NCBI RefSeq assembly: GCF_026340975.1
Contig: NZ_JAPEOS010000002.1
Span: 1,547,001-1,611,000, forward strand
Source: Streptomyces sp. NBC_01214
Lineage (GTDB): Bacteria > Actinomycetota > Actinomycetes > Streptomycetales > Streptomycetaceae
Direction: 5' to 3'
DNA: 64,000 nucleotides
The position numbers were made by a program, and so were the translations under genes. Shown here piece by piece: positions 32,019 to 40,682 of the stretch; within the stretch, counting starts at the first letter, position 1; every line of letters begins with the position of its first letter. The notes beneath the pieces are model-generated. The model did not search any database. It was given only the letters and a program-made list of their open reading frames with translations, and was not told where the DNA came from.

Positions 32019-33572
32019 TCAGGCGGCCGGACCGGCCTTCGCGGCAGCGCCGGCCAGGGCTTCCAGGTCGCTCTTGCGCACCCTGATCACCAGCAGCGCG
32101 GTGGCCAGTGCCAGGCCCGCCATGGCGACTGCGGCGTAGAACGCGGTGGAGATGCCGTGGGCGAGGACCAGGTCGCCCCAGGGGTCGGGCAGGAAACCGG
32201 TCTCCTTGAAGGCGGCGATCTGTTCGGGGTCCGCCTGCGCCATGAAGGACGGGACCTGCTGGACGGCCTCGTCACGACTGGCCGTACCGAAGACCGTGAC
32301 CAGGATGGACAGGCCGAGCGAGCCGCCGACCTGCTGACTGGCGTTGAGCAGCCCCGAGGCCGCACCCGCCTCCTTCGGCGCCACGCCGGAGACGGCGGTG
32401 AGGGTGAGGGTCACGAAGTTGAGGCCCATGCCGAAGCCGAACAGCAGCATCGGCCCGAGCACTCCGGAGACGTAGGAGCTGTCGGTCCGGATGAAGGTCA
32501 GCCAGGCCAGCCCGGTCCCGGTGAGCGCGGACCCGAGGACCATGAAGGGCTTGGGCCCGAAGCGCGGCAGGAAGCGCTGCGAGAGGCCGGCGGCGGTGAT
32601 GATGGCCACCGTCACGGGCAGGAAGCCGAGTCCGGACTGGATCGGGGAGAAGCCCAGTACGTTCTGCACGAACTGGACGATGAAGAAGAACATGCCGAAC
32701 ATCGCGGCGGCGAGGCCGAGCATGATCACGTAGGTGCCGGTGCGGTTGCGGTCGGCGAACATGCGCAGCGGGACGATCGGCTCGCGGGCCCGCGACTCGA
32801 TGACGACGAAGAGCGCGAGCAGGACCAGGGCCGCGGCGAACGAACCGAGGGTGACCGCGTCGCGCCAACCCTTCTCCGCGGCGCTGATGAACCCGTACAC
32901 GAGCGAGGCCATGCCGCCGGTGGAGGTGAGGGCTCCGGCGATGTCGAAGCGGCCGGGGTGGCGCTCGGATTCGGTGATGTAGAGCGGGGTGAGGACCGCG
33001 ATCAGCACGCCGATCGGCACGTTGACGAAGAGGACCCAGCGCCAGTCGAGCCACTCGGTCAGCATGCCGCCGGTCAGCAAGCCGATCGCACCGCCGCCTG
33101 CGGAGACGGCGGCGAACACTCCGAACGCCCGGTTCCGCTCTGGGCCTTCGGGGAAGGTCGTGGTGATCAGGGCGAGCGAGGTCGGCGAGGCGATCGCGCC
33201 GCCGACCCCCTGCAGGGCGCGGGCCGCGAGTAGCTGCCAGGGCTCCTGGGCGAAGCCGCCGAGCAGGGAGGCCAAGGTGAAGAGCAGGATTCCGGCCAGG
33301 AACACGCGGCGACGGCCCAGGATGTCGCCCGCCCGGCCGCCGAGCAGCAGCAGGCCGCCGAAGGTGAGGGTGTAGGCGCTGAGCACCCAGGAGAGGTCGG
33401 TGGTGGTGAAGTCGAGGGCGCTCTGGATGTGTGGGAGCGCGATGTTCACGATCGTCGCGTCGAGGACGACCATGAGCTGGCACGCGGCGATGACGGCGAG
33501 CGCCACTCCGGGGCGCCCCTCCCGGCGTGCCGCGCCCGGTATCCGGGGTGTGTCGAGTTGAGAGCTTGTCAC
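32019..33572 (-). CDS. MFS multidrug efflux transporter, DHA2 (EmrB/QacA) type
   Basis: A 517-residue inner-membrane drug:H+ antiporter with 14 predicted helices. DHA2 motifs: LDATIVNIALPHIQ in helix 1 (motif D1), GRAGDILGRRRVF (motif A), RALQGVGGAIASPTSLALI (motif B) and the WRWVLFVNVPIGVL motif after helix 5. It would export lipophilic toxic compounds. The GTG at 33572 is the only start before helix 1. It is divergent from a TetR gene with two related palindromes between them, so expression is almost certainly TetR-controlled and substrate-induced. Confidence 0.92.
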   Translation of the reverse strand: MTSSQLDTPRIPGAARREGRPGVALAVIAACQLMVVLDATIVNIALPHIQSALDFTTTDLSWVLSAYTLTFGGLLLLGGRAGDILGRRRVFLAGILLFTLASLLGGFAQEPWQLLAARALQGVGGAIASPTSLALITTTFPEGPERNRAFGVFAAVSAGGGAIGLLTGGMLTEWLDWRWVLFVNVPIGVLIAVLTPLYITESERHPGRFDIAGALTSTGGMASLVYGFISAAEKGWRDAVTLGSFAAALVLLALFVVIESRAREPIVPLRMFADRNRTGTYVIMLGLAAAMFGMFFFIVQFVQNVLGFSPIQSGLGFLPVTVAIITAAGLSQRFLPRFGPKPFMVLGSALTGTGLAWLTFIRTDSSYVSGVLGPMLLFGFGMGLNFVTLTLTAVSGVAPKEAGAASGLLNASQQVGGSLGLSILVTVFGTASRDEAVQQVPSFMAQADPEQIAAFKETGFLPDPWGDLVLAHGISTAFYAAVAMAGLALATALLVIRVRKSDLEALAGAAAKAGPAA

Positions 33573-33596
33573 TGAGGATCCCCCCCAAAGTGAAAT

Positions 33597-33616
33597 AGTG
33601 AACGCATTCGTTCACT
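33597..33616. promoter_or_regulatory. TetR operator, MFS-proximal
   Basis: AGTGAACG and CGTTCACT flank a CATT spacer. The site lies 25 bp upstream of the MFS start and shares arms with the second palindrome at 33641-33666. Confidence 0.75.
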
Positions 33617-33640
33617 GCGGGTCCACGGTAGGAGTCGCGC

Positions 33641-33666
33641 CTTAGTGAACGCAAGCGTTCACTAAG
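33641..33666. promoter_or_regulatory. TetR operator, regulator-proximal
   Basis: A perfect palindrome with 12-bp arms (CTTAGTGAACGC and GCGTTCACTAAG) around AA. The inner AGTGAACG arms match the first site. It lies 49 bp before the TetR ATG. Confidence 0.8.
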
Positions 33667-33714
33667 GCTGAAAATATGTGCGTCGAACGCGCAAGCCGGT
33701 CGGAGGCGGGGAAG

Positions 33715-34317
33715 ATGGTGGGTTCGCGCTGGTCAGCGGCGTCGCCGGGGCGTAGACGGGGTCCAGAGCTCGAACGGGCGATTCTCGACGCCGCGTTGGA
33801 GCAGCTGAGCACGGTCGGCTGGAACGCGCTCACCATGGAGGGTGTCGCGTCCGGCGCGCACACCGGCAAGGCCGCGCTCTACCGTCGCTGGCCGTCGAAG
33901 GCGGACCTGGTGGTCGATGCGCTGCGGAGCGGCTTGCCGCGGATCGGTGACATTCCCGACTGTGGTTCGATCCGCGAGGACCTCTATCTGCTGTGTGTGG
34001 GCATGCGGGACGTCATGCACTCGCGCGCCGGGCAGGCCCTGCGGTCAGTGCTTCACGAATGCGATCACATGCATGTCGATCGGTTTCGCGGAGTCATCTG
34101 GTCCGGTCTGCACGAGCCGGCCCAGCGCCTGATCAGGGAGCTTGTGGAGCGCGGAATCGGGCGGGGTGACGTGCGACCGGACGCGACTGGTCCGCTTGTC
34201 GTGGATGTCATTCCGGCGATGCTCATGTTTCGCGCCAAGGTGTGCGGAAGCGAATGGGAAGATGCGGACATCGCGGCGCTGATCGACGAGGTGATGGTGC
34301 CGCTGCTCAGGGTGTGA
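33715..34317 (+). CDS. TetR family transcriptional repressor
   Basis: A 200-residue regulator. The N-terminal HTH (about residues 13-60) reads RGPELERAILDAALEQLSTV then MEGVASGAHTGKAALYRRWP, the TetR pattern. The C-terminal ligand domain (TetR_C-type with MRDVMHSRAGQALRSVLHEC) is of the common Streptomyces efflux-regulator kind. ATG 33715 is chosen because GGAGG lies 8 nt upstream; ATG 33676 would add 13 residues but has only AAGG. It is divergent from the MFS gene, with two palindromic operators between; it likely represses both. Confidence 0.9.
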   Translation: MVGSRWSAASPGRRRGPELERAILDAALEQLSTVGWNALTMEGVASGAHTGKAALYRRWPSKADLVVDALRSGLPRIGDIPDCGSIREDLYLLCVGMRDVMHSRAGQALRSVLHECDHMHVDRFRGVIWSGLHEPAQRLIRELVERGIGRGDVRPDATGPLVVDVIPAMLMFRAKVCGSEWEDADIAALIDEVMVPLLRV

Positions 34318-34432
34318 GACGTGACGGGGGTGGCGCGGGGCGCGCGGAGCGGGGTTCGCGTCGGATCTCGGGCGGGTCGGACCGGGGCGGGGGTGTGCAG
34401 TGGGCTCGGGGCGGCGTAACCTTGCTGGCGCC

Positions 34433-35143
34433 ATGCCGTACGAAGCACCCACCCACACCGTCGAGCGCTCCCTCCGTGCAACCACCGGCGCCAAGGTCAT
34501 CGCCGGGGTCGACGAAGTCGGACGAGGGGCCTGGGCCGGACCCGTCACCGTGTGTGCGGCGATCACCGGCCTGCGCCGGCCGCCCGCCGGGCTCACCGAC
34601 TCCAAACTGCTCACCTCCAAGCGGCGCGATGCCCTGCTCGATGTCCTGGAGGACTGGGTCACCGCGTACGCACTCGGGCACTCCTCGCCCGAGGAGATCG
34701 ACGAACTGGGGATGACGGCCGCCCTCCGACTGGCGGCGGAGCGCGCGCTCGAGGCGCTGCCGGTGCGGCCCGACGCGGTGATACTCGACGGTAAGCACGA
34801 CTATCTCGGCCCGCCCTGGCGGGTCCGTACGGTGATCAAGGGCGACCAGTCCTGCATCGCCGTCGCCGCGGCCTCGGTCATCGCCAAGGTCCGCCGCGAC
34901 CGCATGATGGCCGAACTCGGTGAACGGGGCGGTGGAATCGAGGACTTCGCCTTCGCCGCCAACGCCGGGTACCCCTCGCCCGTGCACCGGGCGGCTCTGG
35001 AGGAGCTGGGGCCCACCCCCTACCACCGGCTCTCGTGGTCGTACCTCGACGCGCTGCCGCGGTGGCGCCATCTCAAGAAGGTGCGCCGCAGCGAGGAGTC
35101 GATGGAGCTGGAAAACGGAGGCCAACTCGGCTTCGATTTCTGA
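34433..35143 (+). CDS. rnhB: Ribonuclease HII
   Basis: Cleaves RNA at single ribonucleotides or RNA-DNA hybrids in genomic DNA. The 236-residue product has the catalytic DE pair in VIAGVDEVGRGAWAGPV (about residues 20-36), then TDSKLLT, the third acidic residue in VILDGKHDYL (near 118), and AAASVIAKVRRDRMM. The C-terminal ~20 residues are charged. ATG 34433 is chosen as just before the conserved segment; a TAACCT box lies 10 nt upstream and no ribosome binding site is clear. The 115-bp gap after the TetR gene holds nothing recognisable. Confidence 0.96.
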   Translation: MPYEAPTHTVERSLRATTGAKVIAGVDEVGRGAWAGPVTVCAAITGLRRPPAGLTDSKLLTSKRRDALLDVLEDWVTAYALGHSSPEEIDELGMTAALRLAAERALEALPVRPDAVILDGKHDYLGPPWRVRTVIKGDQSCIAVAAASVIAKVRRDRMMAELGERGGGIEDFAFAANAGYPSPVHRAALEELGPTPYHRLSWSYLDALPRWRHLKKVRRSEESMELENGGQLGFDF

Positions 35144-35162
35144 TCGCACGTGTGTGCCACCG

Positions 35163-35183
35163 ACCGGTACGTTTCGTACCGGT
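35163..35183 (+). terminator. Inverted repeat after rnhB
   Basis: ACCGGTACG and CGTACCGGT flank TTT (perfect 9-bp stem, 3-nt loop) and are followed by GTTTGAT. It lies 19 bp after the rnhB stop. It could be a terminator or an operator for the next gene. Confidence 0.55.
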
Positions 35184-35185
35184 GT

Positions 35186-35199
35186 TTGATAGATATCAA
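35186..35199 (+). promoter_or_regulatory. AT-rich palindrome directly before the Pro-rich protein gene
   Basis: TTGATA and TATCAA flank GA. The site ends 3 bp before the ATG at 35203, where a ribosome binding site would normally be, and none is seen. It may be an operator or part of a leaderless promoter. Confidence 0.45.
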
Positions 35200-35202
35200 C
35201 TC

Positions 35203-35847
35203 ATGCCTCTCACCCCCGCCATCGAGGAGCCTCAGATTCACGAGAGTGCCCAGGGTCCCCGCGTCACGCCGGCCGCGAGCCGCACCGCGCAGACCCCCCG
35301 CCCCGTACCTGGTCCGCGTCCCGCCGCCGTACCGCGGCCCGGCCGCCCCGGTCCCGCCCGGCCCGCACCGCCCGCGCAGCGTGCGCCGCAGGCCACCCCC
35401 GGACCCGTTCCCGCGGCTCCTGCCGCTGCCCCCACCGCACCGTCCGTCTCCGCGGCGGTGCCGCAGATCCAGCTGATCCCGGCCTCCGCCGAGGGCGCGC
35501 TGGACGCGGCCGAAGAGGCCGTCGACCTGCTGCTCGACACCGGGCGCGCGCCCGGCGACATCCTGGTGCTCACCAGTGGCGACCCGCACCCGTGGGCCGC
35601 GCACGAGCTGTCCTTCGGCGAGGCCGCGTACTGGGCCCTGCACGACGCCGGGGACGACGTCTTCTACGCGGACGCGGCGCAGGTCCAGCGCGCCGCCGGC
35701 CGTCCCGTCGTGGTCTTCGCGGCCAACGGCGGAGCGGTCGACGCCATCGCGGGCGCCCTGCCGGTCGCGCTCACCCGGGCGGGTGCGCTGCTGATCGTGT
35801 GCGGTGACCCGCAGCAGATCAACTCCGTGCTGGGTGCGGGCGTCTGA
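35203..35847 (+). CDS. Hypothetical protein with Pro/Ala-rich N-terminus
   Basis: A 214-residue protein. Residues ~15-85 are a Pro/Ala/Arg-rich linker. Residues ~88-214 form a compact alpha/beta domain (QIQLIPASAEGALDAAEEAV; DILVLTSGDPHPWAAHELSF; VVVFAANGGAVDAIAGALPV; LLIVCGDPQQINSVL). The last segment resembles the GDPxQ motif of superfamily 1 helicase C-terminal parts, but no Walker A motif is present, so it is not a helicase by itself. The position after rnhB is conserved in Streptomyces as far as I recall. ATG 35203 is chosen over the longer overlapping frame because upstream codons lie within rnhB. Function unknown. Confidence 0.72.
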   Translation: MPLTPAIEEPQIHESAQGPRVTPAASRTAQTPRPVPGPRPAAVPRPGRPGPARPAPPAQRAPQATPGPVPAAPAAAPTAPSVSAAVPQIQLIPASAEGALDAAEEAVDLLLDTGRAPGDILVLTSGDPHPWAAHELSFGEAAYWALHDAGDDVFYADAAQVQRAAGRPVVVFAANGGAVDAIAGALPVALTRAGALLIVCGDPQQINSVLGAGV

Positions 35848-35946
35848 CGCCCTGTACCCCGGCACGGGCGAGGGGCGGGGCGGGCCACGGGTCGGCCCCG
35901 CTGAAGCCCGCGCCGGGGCCCGAGTCGGAGCCCGAGGCCTGATCCG

Positions 35947-35972
35947 CCGTACGCCCGTTCCTGGGTGTACGG
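35947..35972. terminator. Stem-loop after the Pro-rich protein gene
   Basis: A 10-bp stem with one G-T wobble (35947-35956 with 35963-35972) closes a 6-nt loop in the 237-bp gap between convergent genes. A second, looser stem (36017-36024 with 36044-36051) lies nearer the reverse gene. Confidence 0.5.
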
Positions 35973-36084
35973 CCGTGAGGCATGCCCGCAAGCAGGGCGG
36001 CGACCCTGCGGTGGTACGGGTGGCAGCCCCCCGGGCGCGGCCAGCCACCCGGGCACGGGCCGTAGCCGCGGGGGCCTCCCGGGG

Positions 36085-36714
36085 TCAGCGCGCGGCGGTC
36101 CGCCGCAGGGCCTCGACCGCGCCGCCCCCGGTGTGCAGGGCCAGCGGCGAGAACTCGGCCACGGTGTCACCCAGGCGCTGCGGCCGCGAGTCGGAGCTCG
36201 GGCGCCGACCGCCACGGCCCTCGCCCACCACCTGCCAGCCCCCGTGGGTCAGCGTGATGTACGCGCCACAGCGCAGACCGTGCAGGGTGCAGGCGTCCCG
36301 CAGCCCCCACATCCACGCCCCGTCCTCCTCGGTCCACTGCTCATCGCCCTCGCGGCAGTAGAGCAGCACCGCCGTCCGCACCGGGGTCCGTCTGCGCAGG
36401 TCGTGCGGCAGGACCCGGCGCAGCCGCGACAGCAGGGCGTTGCGGTACTCCCAGCCGTCGGCCGAGGTCGACCGCTGTACGAAGGAGGCGCTCGCCACGA
36501 GCTGTTCCTCCGGGCCGAGGACGGCGATGACCGCGGTCGAGGGCACGGGGCTGTGCCGGGAGTGCAGCCCGCTCACGATCTCGCGCGGATTGCTGAGCAG
36601 CGGAATCCCCGCCGCTGTCCATTCCGCGGGTTCCAGCAGTCTGCCGTGACGGCTTGTGCCGCCGGTGGCTGTAGCCAGGGACGTGGTCGGGGGCGGCGCG
36701 AATCCGAAGGTCAC
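36085..36714 (-). CDS. Conserved hypothetical protein
   Basis: A 209-residue protein, not recognised. It begins VTFGFAPPPTTSLATATGG and contains a core with alternating strands (AVIAVLGPEEQLVASASFVQ; TAVLLYCREGDEQWTEEDGA; GLRCGAYITLTHGGWQVVGE), suggesting an alpha/beta fold. The last 30 residues are less ordered. The GTG at 36714 is chosen over the longer frame because GGGAGG lies 4-5 nt upstream. It lies between rnhB-side genes and recQ. The 214-bp gap upstream of it (36715-36928) includes an ACCGG-CGAATT-CCGGT repeat but no clear promoter. Confidence 0.7.
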   Translation of the reverse strand: MTFGFAPPPTTSLATATGGTSRHGRLLEPAEWTAAGIPLLSNPREIVSGLHSRHSPVPSTAVIAVLGPEEQLVASASFVQRSTSADGWEYRNALLSRLRRVLPHDLRRRTPVRTAVLLYCREGDEQWTEEDGAWMWGLRDACTLHGLRCGAYITLTHGGWQVVGEGRGGRRPSSDSRPQRLGDTVAEFSPLALHTGGGAVEALRRTAAR

Positions 36715-36928
36715 GGTCCTCCCTTCGGGTACACGCCCGCGAACGGGCACGGTGGAGTCAGGGCGCGCCGCAGCGCGGCCCAGGAGGGTGCCGAGGAGCC
36801 GAGCGGGAGCCCCCCAATTCTCGCGTGGCTTCTGAGCGCGCGGCAACGAGCAATTGACGCCGCCGACCGGAATTCGCCGGTATGCCGTTCATATCCTTGC
36901 CCCGCCGCGCCGAAGATGACGCATTCGG

Positions 36929-39088
36929 CTATCCCTGAAGCGCCAGCACCAGCGGGAACACCTCTTTCGCGCCTGCCCGCCGCAACAGTCGGGCAGCCAC
37001 CGCGATGGTCCACCCGCTCTCCGTGCGGTCGTCGACGAGCAGCACCGGGCCCGCGGACTGCGCCAGCGCATCGGCCAGCGCCGGGGGCACGGTGAGGGCT
37101 TGGTGGAGCCCCCGGACCCGCTGCGCGCTGTTCGAGGACACCGACCCGAACTCCGGGGCCTGGTCGGTGTACGCGAGCGCGCCGAGCAGCGGCATCCGCC
37201 CGACCTCCGCGATCCGTGCGGCCAGCGAACCGATCAGCTGGGGGTGGCTGCGGGAGGGGAGCGCGACCACGCCCACCGGCCGGGCCGGCGCGTCCGGCGC
37301 CCCCGACGCCCAGCCGCCGGGGCCCCGGGCCCAGTCGGCGAGCACCGCGACCACGGCCTGCGCCACGTCGTCCGGAACCGGCTGGTCCGGAGCCTGCGGG
37401 GCGAGCATCGGGCGCAGCCGGTTGCCCCACCCGATGTCGGAGAGCCGACCCAGCGCGCGGCCCGTCGAGGCCTGCTCCCCGGCGGGGATGCGCCCCTTGA
37501 GGTCGACGCCGACCGCCGCGAGCCCGGTCGGCCACATCTTGCGCGGCTCCAGTTCCACGCCCGGGCGGCCGAGTTCACCGCGCGCGGTGTCCAGCGCGGT
37601 GGTGGACACCTCCGCGGTGAACCGGGCCCCGGCGCAGTTGTCACAGCGGCCGCAGGGCGCCGCCTCCTCGTCGTCGAGCTGGCGGCGCAGGAACTCCATC
37701 CGGCATCCGGTGGCCGCGGCGTAGTCGCGCATGGCCTGCTGTTCCGCGGCCCGCTGGCGGGCGACCCACGCGTAGCGCTCGGCGTCGTAGGCCCAGGGCT
37801 CGCCCGTCGAGGTCCAGCCGCCCTTGACGCGGTGCACGGCGCCGTCGACGTCGAGGACCTTGAGCATGGTCTCCAACCGGGTGCGGCGCAGATCGACCAG
37901 CGGCTCCATGGCGGGCAGCGACAGCGGCCGGCCGGCCTGGGCCAGGACGTCGAGCGTGCGGCGCACCTGTTCCTCCGGCGGGAAGGCCACCGAGGCGAAG
38001 TACTGCCAGATCGCCTCGTCCTCCCGGCCGGGGAGCAGCAGGACCTCCGCGTGCTCCACGCCACGGCCCGCGCGGCCGACCTGCTGGTAGTAGGCGATGG
38101 GGGAGGAGGGCGAGCCGAGGTGCACCACGAAGCCCAGGTCGGGCTTGTCGAAGCCCATCCCGAGGGCGGAGGTGGCCACGAGCGCCTTGACCCGGTTCGC
38201 CTGGAGGTCGTCCTCGGCCTGCAGACGGTCGGCGTTCTCCGTCTTGCCGGTGTACGAGGCCACGGTGTGCCCCCGGTGGCGCAGGTAGGCGGTGACCTCC
38301 TCGGCGGCCGCCACGGTCAGCGTGTAGATGATCCCGGAGCCGGGCAGGTCCCCGAGGTGGTCGGCGAGCCAGGCCAGCCGGTGCGCCGCGTCGGGCAGGG
38401 TCAGCACGGCCAGGCTCAGGCTCTCGCGGTCCAGGGGGCCGCGCAGCACCAGAGCGTCCGTACCGGCCCCGGTGCCGAGCTGTTCCGCGACGTCGGCGGT
38501 CACGCGGGCATTGGCCGTGGCGGTCGTGGCGAGCACGGGGACGCCCGGCGGTAGGTCGGCCAGCATCGTGCGCAGCCGGCGGTAGTCGGGGCGGAAGTCG
38601 TGACCCCAGTCGGAGATGCAGTGCGCCTCGTCGACCACGAGCAGCCCGGTCGCGGCGGAGAGCTTGGGGAGGACCTGGTCGCGGAAATCGGGGTTGTTGA
38701 GCCGCTCGGGACTCACCAGCAGGACGTCGACCTCACCCGCCGCCACCTCGGCCTGGATGCCCTCCCACTCCTCGGGGTTGGCGGAGTTGATGGTGCGGGC
38801 GTGGATTCCGGCCCGGGCCGCGGCCTCGACCTGATTGCGCATCAGCGCGAGGAGCGGGGAGACGATCACGGTGGGGCCGGCGCCGTTCGCCCGCAGCAGT
38901 GAGGTGGCGACGAAGTACACCGCGGACTTGCCCCAGCCGGTGCGCTGCACCACCAGCGCCCGCCGCTTGTGCGCCACGAGGGCCTCGATGGCCCGCCACT
39001 GGTCCTCGCGCAGCCTGGCGGTACCCGTGGGGTCGCCCACGAGACGGGCTAGTACGGAGTCGGCCGAGGACCTCAGGTCTGCGTTCAT
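36929..39088 (-). CDS. recQ: RecQ family DNA helicase with C-terminal phosphoribosyltransferase-like domain
   Basis: A 719-residue 3'-5' DNA helicase. Helicase core: LREDQWRAIEALVAHKR (Q motif region), Walker A QRTGWGKSAV (near 55), DEAH box VVDEAHCISDWGHDFR (near 155), TATANARVTADV, and QVGRAGRGVEHAEVL. Zinc-binding Cys follow in GCRMEFLRRQLDDEEAAPCG and RCDNCAG. The C-terminal ~120 residues look like a type I phosphoribosyltransferase fold: VGVVALPSRSHPQLIGSLA and the PRPP-loop-like VLLVDDRTESGWTIAVA followed by LLRRAGAKEVFPLVLALQG. The HRDC domain is not obvious. ATG 39088 is preferred to ATG 39100 because of its closer GGGGG. It is divergent from the DUF4192 gene. Confidence 0.9.
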   Translation of the reverse strand: MNADLRSSADSVLARLVGDPTGTARLREDQWRAIEALVAHKRRALVVQRTGWGKSAVYFVATSLLRANGAGPTVIVSPLLALMRNQVEAAARAGIHARTINSANPEEWEGIQAEVAAGEVDVLLVSPERLNNPDFRDQVLPKLSAATGLLVVDEAHCISDWGHDFRPDYRRLRTMLADLPPGVPVLATTATANARVTADVAEQLGTGAGTDALVLRGPLDRESLSLAVLTLPDAAHRLAWLADHLGDLPGSGIIYTLTVAAAEEVTAYLRHRGHTVASYTGKTENADRLQAEDDLQANRVKALVATSALGMGFDKPDLGFVVHLGSPSSPIAYYQQVGRAGRGVEHAEVLLLPGREDEAIWQYFASVAFPPEEQVRRTLDVLAQAGRPLSLPAMEPLVDLRRTRLETMLKVLDVDGAVHRVKGGWTSTGEPWAYDAERYAWVARQRAAEQQAMRDYAAATGCRMEFLRRQLDDEEAAPCGRCDNCAGARFTAEVSTTALDTARGELGRPGVELEPRKMWPTGLAAVGVDLKGRIPAGEQASTGRALGRLSDIGWGNRLRPMLAPQAPDQPVPDDVAQAVVAVLADWARGPGGWASGAPDAPARPVGVVALPSRSHPQLIGSLAARIAEVGRMPLLGALAYTDQAPEFGSVSSNSAQRVRGLHQALTVPPALADALAQSAGPVLLVDDRTESGWTIAVAARLLRRAGAKEVFPLVLALQG

Positions 39089-39208
39089 ACCCCCATGCAA
39101 CCCGATGCCTCCGACATCGCGCCAATGCCGCTCCGGGCCTGTGGACGGGGGCGGCGGGAGTTATCCACAGGGCTTTCGGGATCGGATCATGCGCGGGACC
39201 TTCTTGGC

Positions 39209-40654
39209 ATGACGAACAACCACGAATCACGCACCCCGTCCGACCGGCCCTCCATCAGTCCGGCCGGAGCCACCACCGGACCCCAGATCACCCTGCGCGG
39301 CCCGGCCGAACTGGCTGACGCGCTGCCCTACATGCTCGGCTTCCACCCGACCGACTCCCTCGTCATGGTCGCCGTGCACGGCGAGGGCGGGCGCTTCGGC
39401 GGCCGCCTCCGCGTCGGCATCCCCAGCTCGTCCGCGGAATGGGAGGACACCGCCCGACAGGTCGCCGAATGCCTGATCACGGGCAGCGAACGGCGCGGCG
39501 GCAAGCCCGACGGCATCGTCGTCTACCTGTGCCAGGAGCCGAGCGAGGAGGAGAACGGTCGGCGGGTGATGGCCAGGTTGCGGCCGCTCGCCCAGCGGAT
39601 CCGGTTGGCCTGCGGCGCACTGGACGTGCCCGTACTGGAGGCCCTGTGCCTGTCCGAGGGACGGTTCTGGTCCTACGTATGTCCCGACGAGCGGTGCTGT
39701 CCGGCCGAGGGCAGCCGGCTGGCCGCCGTCGGTACCTCGGTGCTGGCGGCGACGGCCACTTTCGCCGGACTCCAGGTCCGGGGCTCCCTCAAGGAGATCG
39801 AGGGCAGGATGGCACCGCTGCGCGGGGCCGTGGCCGAGGAGGCGGAACGGGCCCTCGACCGGGCCGCCGCCGCCCTGATGCCCAAGATCCTCGACGGGGC
39901 CACCCGAGGGGAGGTCGGCGCCGAGACCATCGCCCTGGCGCGGACCTTGATGCGGCGCCTGGCGCTGGCACCGCCCGCCGAGGGCGGGGCCCACGCCGAC
40001 GACTGGGACGACGCGCTGCTCGGCCACGACGAGGCCGCCTCACTGATCCTCGGCCTCCAGGACCGCGAGATCCGGGACATTGCGGCGGAATGGATGGAGG
40101 ACGAGGACGCGGCCCCGGCCCTGCGGCTGTGGCGGGCCCTGGCCCGGCGCTGCGTCGGGGCCTACGGCGAGCACGCCGCGGCCCCGCTCACCCTCGCCGG
40201 CTGGGTGTCGTGGTCGACGGGGGACGAGCCGACCGCCCGGATCGCCTTCGGCCTGGCCCTGCGGGCGGACGCCGAGTACCGCTTCGCCCAGCTGCTCCAC
40301 CACGCGTGCAACGAAGGGATCGACCCCGAGGGGCTGCGGCAGTGCCTGCGGGAGGAACGGCGCCGCCGGGAGCCCCGGCGGCGTTCCTCGGCCGGTACCC
40401 GTCCTCCCGGCCGACGGGGCCGCTCGACCCCCGCCGCGGGTCCCGCCGTACTGCGGGGAGCGACCAGTGAGCGCGCACCGGTTCACTTCGTCCGGCGGTC
40501 CGGTGCGACTGCTCCGGTACGCCCTGGGCCTGCCCCGGCGGCGGGGGCGTCACCGCGGGCACGCCCGGACGGCCCCCGGGCCCGTGACCCGGGCGGGGGT
40601 GGGGGCGTTCAGTTGGGGGGTGGTGCGGCCCCGGCCGCGCCGCCGCCCAGCTGA
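39209..40654 (+). CDS. DUF4192 domain-containing protein
   Basis: A 481-residue cytosolic protein. Residues ~25-370 carry the actinobacterial DUF4192 domain: ITLRGPAELADALPYMLGFH then PTDSLVMVAVHG at the start, EALCLSEGRFWSYVCPDERC in the centre, and LTLAGWVSWSTGDEPTARIA with ALRADAEYRFAQLLHHACNE near the end. The last ~110 residues are basic, Pro/Gly/Ala-rich and disordered. Function is unknown. ATG 39209 begins just before the conserved region; the ribosome binding site is weak. It lies 28 bp before the debranching-type gene in the same orientation and divergent from recQ. Confidence 0.85.
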   Translation: MTNNHESRTPSDRPSISPAGATTGPQITLRGPAELADALPYMLGFHPTDSLVMVAVHGEGGRFGGRLRVGIPSSSAEWEDTARQVAECLITGSERRGGKPDGIVVYLCQEPSEEENGRRVMARLRPLAQRIRLACGALDVPVLEALCLSEGRFWSYVCPDERCCPAEGSRLAAVGTSVLAATATFAGLQVRGSLKEIEGRMAPLRGAVAEEAERALDRAAAALMPKILDGATRGEVGAETIALARTLMRRLALAPPAEGGAHADDWDDALLGHDEAASLILGLQDREIRDIAAEWMEDEDAAPALRLWRALARRCVGAYGEHAAAPLTLAGWVSWSTGDEPTARIAFGLALRADAEYRFAQLLHHACNEGIDPEGLRQCLREERRRREPRRRSSAGTRPPGRRGRSTPAAGPAVLRGATSERAPVHFVRRSGATAPVRPGPAPAAGASPRARPDGPRARDPGGGGGVQLGGGAAPAAPPPS

Positions 40655-40682
40655 ACCGACCGGAGCGCAGACAAGGCGACAC

